A program made the translations under genes and the position numbers. From VGJW01 sp035286125 (lineage in GTDB: Bacteria; Cyanobacteriota; Sericytochromatia; S15B-MN24; VGJW01), in NCBI GenBank assembly GCA_035286125.1, contig JAYKIS010000087.1, forward strand, positions 1 to 9,373: 9,373 nucleotides of DNA, written 5' to 3'. This document shows positions 4,899-9,373 of the stretch, piece by piece (within the stretch, counting starts at the first letter, position 1; each line of letters opens with the position of its first letter). The notes beneath the pieces are model-generated. The model ran no database searches. It had not been told where the DNA came from and saw only the letters and a list, made by a program, of their open reading frames with translations.

Positions 4899-7114
4899 GG
4901 AGAAGGGGCAGCGCCCAAACGTCCATGTTCCCCGTCAGCAGCCGATTTCACCATCTCCCGGGCATCGCTTCCTGAGGACAGCGGTCGTCGCAGGGTCAAC
5001 GTATTGGCCACGGGGGCGCAATCGGCGAGCAAGCCTTCGCGCAAGTGGCCCAGGACGAAGTGGGCCTCGTCCCCGGGCATCATCCGCAACCACGCCCACG
5101 GCACCGACCACTCGACGGTATCGAGACCGTTCGCAGCCATCTGGACCGGCAAGCGCTGCCAACGGCGAAACTCACCCGCCTCCTCGAAATGGACCGTGCC
5201 CTCCTCGGGCGTGATGCGCACGAGATGGGAGAAGTGGAAGTTCGCGACGGGTGCCTGGACGGCGACGGCTTCGGCCGGCAAGGGCGCGTTGTGGCCGGTC
5301 CGGCCGGGATGGAACCAGGCCACGAGCACCTGGTCTCCGGCAGCACGGGCAAAGGACGGTCCCAGGTCAAGCCGCATCGTCACCACCGTATCCGACGACC
5401 ACCAGTCGAGCCGACCGAGGCCGTGGTCCGCCCCCTGGTGCATGGCCCCTTGGCCCGCCGCAGGATCGTAAGACCCCTGGCCATCTGCCCCGGGCAAGGT
5501 GCGCGGGGTGACGGGCTCGTCGAGGACCTCGGGCACCGGCAGGCCCATTGCCCGCCAGGCAGCCCGCAAGTGCGCCCGGAACTGCGCATCGAAGCGCTCA
5601 TCCTGACCCGAGTCATGGCCGGCGCCGAACCACCAGAACCAGTCGCTGCCCTCGGCCGCCAGCAACTCCTGAAAGGCCTCGTCCTTGCCCGGACCCTCAT
5701 GCTCCTGCCAGGCAGCCCGCACGTCGGCCAGCAGCTCCCAAGCCCGGTTCTTGGTCGGTTCGCCAATCCACGTCGTGTAGTCGGAGCCGATCCACGAGCC
5801 GCAGTGGACAGGTGGCAAGGTCACGCTGGGCGGGTGCTTGGCCAGATACTCGGACATCGTGCAGGCCTCGATGTCGGGATCCGCGGCAATTCGCCGGTAG
5901 AGCGCCTCGAGGAAGGGACGACCGTCTCCCGGGTAATGCTCCCAGCAATTCTCGCCATCGAGGGCAATGGTCACCAGCGGCTCTTCCACCGGTGTCCGGC
6001 GCGCAATGGCCGTCAGGCGCGCGTGCAGGTCCGCCGCGGCGGCCTCGGGCTCCCACGTGGCGTAGGTGAAGCCGATGCGATCCGAGAGCACGATGTCCCG
6101 GAAGGCCATGGCCACCGAACCTGCCGTCGTGCGTGCCACGTAGGGCCGATAGAGCAGTTCGGGACGGTTCGGCAGGCCGTGGCCGTCCCGCTCGAACCGC
6201 ACGCCCAGCGTGTGCGCGAGCACGCCTTCGTCCGACAGCGTCCACTTCACGCCCTCCCGGGCCAACAGGGCGAGCGTCGCGGGCGAAACCGACTGCTCGC
6301 TGGGCCACATGCCCCGCGGCCGGAAACCCATCCAGCCGGCAAAGCGGTCCAACCCGGAGCGGACGTGGTGGCGAGCATCCTCGGGCCACGCGAAGCGGCG
6401 ACGCGGCAACGGCAGGTGCGGGCGGGCCTGGCGCGCGACCTGGGTATCGATCAGCAGCGGCAGGATGGGATGGTAGTAGGGCGTCGTCGTGAGTTCGACT
6501 GCTCCCCGGGCTGCCATCTCGCGGTAAGCCGGCACGATACGGCCCATCAGGCGCCGATGCAGGTCGGCCAACTGCCGGGCATCCTCGGCATCGAACCCCC
6601 GGTCCTTGGCAATCAGTCGGTTGAGCAGGGGCTCGGTAGCCCGCCACGCCGGATCGACCCAGGCCAGGTTGAACCAGACCGCCAGGTCGGTCCAGTCCTG
6701 ATGCGTCAGGGCCCGCACCGCTTCGGCGGGACTGAAGGAGGCCAGCAGCTCCTCGCGCTTGGCCAGCAACTGCGCATAGCGCGGATAGGGCTTCGCCATA
6801 TGGTCCCAATGCAGGTCGAAGAACCGTTGCAGGGCGTAGGTGCGGTCCTCGTGGGTCCACTGCGATGCCGGGCGCAGCAGCAGGTCCAGTGCCGCATCCG
6901 TCAGGCTGCCGTCAGCATAGGAAAGCACCTGATCCAGCAGCGAGGGCACCAGGTTGAAGGTCTGGCGTATCTCGGGATGGTCCTCGAGCAGCAGCAGCAT
7001 GTCGAGGTAGTCCTTGACGCCATGCAGGCGGACCCAGGGCATGTGGGCGAAGCCCGTGCCGCGCTCGCGGTACGTGGGCTGATGCATATGCCAGACAAAA
7101 GCGACGTGTAGCAC
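4895..7114 (-). CDS. GH57 family glycoside hydrolase (alpha-amylase/alpha-glucan type)
   Basis: The 739-residue protein has the GH57 catalytic (beta/alpha)7 barrel from its first residues. It shows VAFVWHMHQP (conserved region 1, H11-Q-P); ELTTTPYYHPILPL near 207-220 (region 2); GMWPSEQS with candidate nucleophile E273 (region 3); WTLSDEG with candidate acid/base D295 (region 4); LDGENCWEHYP at 385-395; MSEYLAKHPP (420-429, region 5); then GSWIGSDYTTWIG and GSDWFWWFGAGHDS, typical of the large cytosolic GH57 group. A C-terminal beta domain (about 565-710) follows. There is no signal peptide, so an intracellular alpha-1,4-glucan (glycogen/maltodextrin) substrate is likely; exact specificity (amylase, 4-alpha-glucanotransferase or pullulanase) cannot be told. 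The GTG start has AAGGA four bases upstream and the HMHQP motif sits where the family expects it. It is first gene of an operon with the HD-GYP gene. Confidence 0.9.
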   Translation of the reverse strand: MLHVAFVWHMHQPTYRERGTGFAHMPWVRLHGVKDYLDMLLLLEDHPEIRQTFNLVPSLLDQVLSYADGSLTDAALDLLLRPASQWTHEDRTYALQRFFDLHWDHMAKPYPRYAQLLAKREELLASFSPAEAVRALTHQDWTDLAVWFNLAWVDPAWRATEPLLNRLIAKDRGFDAEDARQLADLHRRLMGRIVPAYREMAARGAVELTTTPYYHPILPLLIDTQVARQARPHLPLPRRRFAWPEDARHHVRSGLDRFAGWMGFRPRGMWPSEQSVSPATLALLAREGVKWTLSDEGVLAHTLGVRFERDGHGLPNRPELLYRPYVARTTAGSVAMAFRDIVLSDRIGFTYATWEPEAAAADLHARLTAIARRTPVEEPLVTIALDGENCWEHYPGDGRPFLEALYRRIAADPDIEACTMSEYLAKHPPSVTLPPVHCGSWIGSDYTTWIGEPTKNRAWELLADVRAAWQEHEGPGKDEAFQELLAAEGSDWFWWFGAGHDSGQDERFDAQFRAHLRAAWRAMGLPVPEVLDEPVTPRTLPGADGQGSYDPAAGQGAMHQGADHGLGRLDWWSSDTVVTMRLDLGPSFARAAGDQVLVAWFHPGRTGHNAPLPAEAVAVQAPVANFHFSHLVRITPEEGTVHFEEAGEFRRWQRLPVQMAANGLDTVEWSVPWAWLRMMPGDEAHFVLGHLREGLLADCAPVANTLTLRRPLSSGSDAREMVKSAADGEHGRLGAAPSP

Positions 7115-7145
7115 GGAATCCTTGGGTCGGATGGTCTAAGCAGGG

Positions 7146-7174
7146 AAAGTACGCTTGGCGCATCGGGCGTCCAA
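7146..7174 (-). promoter_or_regulatory. Possible promoter of the GH57/HD-GYP operon
   Basis: On the - strand TTGGAC (7174-7169), a 17-base spacer and TACTTT (7151-7146) could give a start near 7139 and a leader of about 25 bases before the GTG at 7114. Both boxes are weak matches (TTG and TA...T kept). The call rests mainly on correct spacing and position. Confidence 0.35.
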
Positions 7175-7215
7175 GACACCCTAGGATACCCGCCCCGGCG
7201 AGCGCCTTCCATACC

Positions 7216-7287
7216 ATGCCTGCCATCCTGCTTCATCCGATCACGCCTCAGGCGGCCACGGTCCCCTGTCCCCGGACCGGCTGCTAG
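7216..7287 (+). other. Possible 23-codon upstream ORF before the phosphoesterase-like gene
   Basis: ATG at 7216 opens a frame (MPAILLHPITPQAATVPCPRTGC) that closes at TAG 7285-7287, two bases before the ATG at 7290. This arrangement would permit re-initiation onto the weakly signposted downstream start. No Shine-Dalgarno precedes 7216 and a run of this length is common by chance in GC-rich DNA, so it is noted as a possibility only. Confidence 0.2.
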
Positions 7288-7289
7288 GC

Positions 7290-8228
7290 ATGTTCGACTG
7301 GCTGCTGGTCCCGGCCGTGGCGGCTCCCCTTGTCATCGGAGGCCTGGCCTTCGAGGTGGACAAGGGCGGTCTCGGGCCAGCGGCAGGCAACGAAACCGTC
7401 CTGTGGGCCAATGCACCCGACGCCTCCGTGGTGGTCCGCAACCGCCAGAGCGGGACCTGGACCGGACCCTTGCACTGGACGAACGTCATGCCCGATTCGG
7501 TGCTCATCAGCCGCGGAGGCGTGGGCGAAGGCACGGCGGGCAAGGCGGGAGGCCTGTCGGTACCGGTGGCCCTTGTTGGCGGTGGCACCGGAGCATGGTC
7601 GCTCAGGCCCCCCCGGACGCAAGGTGGCCGGGCAGCCTTCGTGCTTCGCGTGGGCCAGCCTTGGCGGTCGCTCCAGAGTGCAGGCCAGACAACCCGCTTC
7701 GCGCTCGTGCTGGGGGGCACACCCAGTGGCGCCGCGATGAACCTGGTCCGGGGCGCAGGGCTGCCTACCTACTTGCTCGCCAGCCCGAAGGACGACGCCG
7801 CAACGGTTCGCCGACGACTCGGCCAGCCCTGGCAGGCCTTCAGCTGGCAGGAACAGCGCTTCATCATGCTCGACAATCGGGCCCACAAGCTGGGCAGGGC
7901 GCAACTCGCATGGCTCGAGCGCCAAGTGGTCGCGACGCGGACCTCCGGCGCCCGGCGCACGTGGGTCCTGATGCAGCACCCGCCGGTGATTCCGGGTGGG
8001 CGCGGTCCCGACGGCCTCGATGACAGGCGCGAAGCCCGCAAGGTCGCCCGCCTGCTGCGCGGCCTGCCCGGCCCCCACCTGGTGGCCGGCCACGCGGGTC
8101 GTGGAGCACGCAGGCGCTGGAGCGGCCTCGATGTCGCCCTTGTCGGCCCGGGGGACACCCTGCTCGCCGACCTCGGGCGCCCCGTGGCAGCGCCCGTGTA
8201 TGCGGGCGCTCGCATCAGCCGCCGCTGA
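7290..8228 (+). CDS. Calcineurin-like metallophosphoesterase-related protein, probably catalytically degenerate
   Basis: A 312-residue protein with a hydrophobic start (MFDWLLVPAVAAPLVIGGLAF), a short uncleaved anchor or signal-like segment. Residues about 135-290 follow the order of calcineurin-like phosphoesterases: FALVLGGTPSG where 'vv.GD' is expected; LPTYLLASPKDD where 'lPvy.v.GNHD' is expected; FIMLDNRAHKLGRAQLAWLERQV (191-213), a strong match to 'f.vLDs....lg..QlaWLe..L'; WVLMQHPPV (225-233) for the 'H.P' metal ligand; and LVAGHAG (264-270) where 'GHxH' is expected. The Asp, Asn-His-Asp and final His ligands are thus absent and only H230 and H268 remain. Residues 30-110 form an unassigned Gly-rich beta-like region. 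It may be a binding relative of the enzymes; alternatively it is an unrelated protein with a coincidental LDN..LAWLE segment. The ATG has no clear ribosome site. Confidence 0.6.
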   Translation: MFDWLLVPAVAAPLVIGGLAFEVDKGGLGPAAGNETVLWANAPDASVVVRNRQSGTWTGPLHWTNVMPDSVLISRGGVGEGTAGKAGGLSVPVALVGGGTGAWSLRPPRTQGGRAAFVLRVGQPWRSLQSAGQTTRFALVLGGTPSGAAMNLVRGAGLPTYLLASPKDDAATVRRRLGQPWQAFSWQEQRFIMLDNRAHKLGRAQLAWLERQVVATRTSGARRTWVLMQHPPVIPGGRGPDGLDDRREARKVARLLRGLPGPHLVAGHAGRGARRRWSGLDVALVGPGDTLLADLGRPVAAPVYAGARISRR

Positions 8229-8253
8229 CTGCCCCCGGTTCATCACAAGACGA

Positions 8254-8282
8254 AAGCCCCGCCCCGATACGGGGCAGGGCTT
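8254..8282 (-). terminator. Strong hairpin terminator between converging genes
   Basis: AAGCCCCGCCCCG (8254-8266) and CGGGGCAGGGCTT (8270-8282) pair over 13 positions with a single C-A mismatch and a 3-base loop. Read on the - strand the stem is followed by TCGTCTTGTG, a moderately T-rich tail, so it best serves the protease/peptide unit. The + side (CGGATCACG) lacks T. It may also stop + strand transcripts from the phosphoesterase-like gene, which ends at 8228. Confidence 0.7.
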
Positions 8283-8298
8283 CGGATCACGCCGCGTC

Positions 8299-8373
8299 CT
8301 AACGGACGAAGGGCAGGCGGATCTTGGTCTCGCGGGCGCCTTGCAGGGTGCCTTCGGTGGTCCACTGACGCAT
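8299..8373 (-). CDS. 24-residue peptide gene downstream of the S8 protease, unrecognised
   Basis: A short ORF with ATG at 8373-8371 and TAG at 8301-8299. GAAGGAG lies 6 bases before the ATG, the best Shine-Dalgarno in this window, which argues for translation. The product starts MRQWTTEGTLQGARETK and ends IRLPFVR. It is basic (four Arg, one Lys) and has no Cys and no hydrophobic stretch, so it is neither a classical membrane peptide nor a lanthipeptide-like core. It lies 63 bases after the protease stop and 16 bases before the hairpin at 8254-8282, so it is the last gene of that unit. I do not recognise a family. It could be a protease substrate or modulator, a precursor peptide, or a leader-type peptide. 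The surrounding 8229-8432 holds no other gene. Confidence 0.55.
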   Translation of the reverse strand: MRQWTTEGTLQGARETKIRLPFVR

Positions 8374-8432
8374 GAGATGCTCCTTCGGTATATGGAAACG
8401 GCGTTGCGGCCGGATCGTGTCTCTTGGGGGTA

Positions 8433-9373
8433 TCACCGGACGCCGAGGGCGGCGTCGGCCTGGACGAGACCGTGGCCGAAGACAACATCGTGTCCCTTGG
8501 GGCCAAGGTCGAGCGAGGTCTGCTCGACGTGCGTGCGGACCTTCTTCCAGTCCCAGTCGGGGTGCACCGACCAGGTCAGGGCGCAGGTCGCCGCGACGAC
8601 CGGGCAGGCCATCGAGGTCCCCTGCAGAGGGGCGTAGAACTTGGGGTAGCCGAACTTGTTGAGCGGCACGTCGTAGGTCGGCGTCGTGGCGACGATGTTG
8701 GTGCCCGGCGCACCGACGCTGATCTCGGGACCGTAGTTCGAGAAGTTGGCCTTCTCGTCCTTCTCGCTGATGGCCGAGACCGCCATGTAGTACTTGTCCC
8801 AGCGGGCGGGGGTGCCGACGGCCGTGTTGCTGTTGCCGGCGGCAGCCACGAGCAGGGCGCCCTTGCGGGTGGCATACCAACCCGTGGTGTAGGACACGCC
8901 ATCCACCGTCGCGGCGCCGCCAAGCGACATGTTCACGACGACGTGAACCTTGTTCTGGACCCCGTAGTCGGCCGCGTACTTCACGCCCTTGGCGATCTGG
9001 TACAGGCTGCCGCCACCCGTGGCCGCCAGCACCTGGACCGGCAGGATGCGCGCCTTGGGCGCCACGCCCGTCACGCCTTCGGCGTTGTTCTGGACGGCGG
9101 CGATGGTCCCGGCGACGTGGGTACCGTGGCCCTGCTCGTCGATGCCGTCCGCCTGGTTGTTCACGAAGGAGTAACCCTTGCTGACGATGTTTGCCGCCAG
9201 ATCGGGATGCCCGTGGTCCACGCCGGTGTCCACGACGGCGACGACGACGCCTTCACCCTGCGTGCGGCTCCAGGCCTTCTGGGCCCCGATGCGGTTGACA
9301 TACCACTGCTGGGCGAAGAGGGGGTCGTCGACGGACAACGCGCCGCGGAACAGGTCGAGGGCGCGGGGCTTGT
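8433..9373 (-). CDS. Subtilisin-like S8 family serine protease (5' end outside window)
   Basis: 312 residues are visible and the frame is open to the right edge, so the start and any signal or pro-region lie outside. The catalytic triad and oxyanion residue are all present: VVDTGVD (Asp codon 9228-9230), GHGTHVAG (first His of HGTH, codon 9126-9128), AAAGNSN (oxyanion Asn, codon 8832-8834) and QGTSMACPVVAA (Ser, codon 8613-8615). The visible part begins KPRALDLFRGALSVDDPLFAQQWYVNRIGAQKAW, the usual lead-in 'DP.F..QWY......AW' before the domain, so this is a thermitase/fervidolysin-like subtilase. The chain ends right after FGHGLVQADAALGVR, so there is no C-terminal extra domain. Such proteases are normally exported, but the leader cannot be seen. 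A TTG at 9338 is in frame but is internal by homology. The peptide gene at 8299-8373 follows on the same strand. Confidence 0.93.
   Translation of the reverse strand, partial: KPRALDLFRGALSVDDPLFAQQWYVNRIGAQKAWSRTQGEGVVVAVVDTGVDHGHPDLAANIVSKGYSFVNNQADGIDEQGHGTHVAGTIAAVQNNAEGVTGVAPKARILPVQVLAATGGGSLYQIAKGVKYAADYGVQNKVHVVVNMSLGGAATVDGVSYTTGWYATRKGALLVAAAGNSNTAVGTPARWDKYYMAVSAISEKDEKANFSNYGPEISVGAPGTNIVATTPTYDVPLNKFGYPKFYAPLQGTSMACPVVAATCALTWSVHPDWDWKKVRTHVEQTSLDLGPKGHDVVFGHGLVQADAALGVR

Noticed and set aside
3867..7111. Very long + strand frames (534 and 688 codons) opposite the HD-GYP and GH57 genes
   Set aside because: They are antisense shadows caused by GC-rich codon bias. Their translations have no domain resemblance, while the - strand products match complete families with all their motifs.
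7284..8246. A 320-codon - strand frame opposite the phosphoesterase-like gene
   Set aside because: Its translation has no recognisable domain and an Arg/Ala/Gly-heavy composition typical of antisense frames here. The + frame has a recognisable order of phosphoesterase segments.
8299..8373. The short peptide as PqqA, because of its length and 'IRL.F' ending
   Set aside because: The Glu-x-x-x-Tyr pair that PqqA needs for crosslinking is absent, there is no Tyr at all, and no pqqB-E gene is in the window.
8433..9338. TTG at 9338 as the real start of the S8 protease
   Set aside because: The frame remains open to the right edge and the residues before it continue the typical lead-in segment, so the start is outside the window.

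Overview
The window is about 9.4 kb of GC-rich, densely coded chromosomal DNA from a Gram-negative-type bacterium. The lineage cannot be fixed from this sequence. XseB carries the variant 'VDAL...RAAELLKFCQQRL' core, which recalls XseB of the Bacteroidota/Gemmatimonadota side more than the enterobacterial form, but this is only a hint. I see no transposase, integrase, CRISPR array or phage gene. Gene order and composition look like ordinary chromosome with some lineage-specific accessory genes.

Layout from left to right. (1) The 3' end of xseA and all of xseB on the + strand, overlapping by 4 bases: the two subunits of exonuclease VII. (2) A gap of about 300 bases, then a large + strand gene for a protein with ten EF-hand loops, split by a Gly/Asn-rich tetrapeptide repeat. 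(3) A - strand gene for a secreted beta-propeller protein. It converges on the EF-hand gene so tightly that one CTAG palindrome holds both stop codons. (4) A - strand tRNA-Arg(CCU) with its own promoter and its own hairpin terminator. (5) A - strand two-gene operon: a GH57 alpha-glucan-type glycoside hydrolase followed, with ATGA overlap, by a protein with two tandem HD-GYP domains. (6) A 175-base divergent promoter region, then a + strand gene for a metallophosphoesterase-like protein that seems to have lost its metal ligands. (7) At the right edge, on the - strand, a subtilisin-like S8 serine protease (5' end outside the window), followed by a 24-codon ORF with a consensus ribosome binding site and then a strong hairpin terminator.

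Three themes are worth attention. The GH57/HD-GYP pair suggests a link between storage-polysaccharide metabolism and cyclic-di-GMP signalling. The EF-hand protein looks like a multi-site calcium-binding scaffold built by duplication of a 49-50-residue EF-hand pair, with a recently duplicated linker and three copies of a short 'SE(D/E)(L/V)I' motif. The tiny peptide gene behind the S8 protease is the best candidate for something undescribed, such as a small effector, protease partner or precursor peptide. Its function cannot be read from the sequence.
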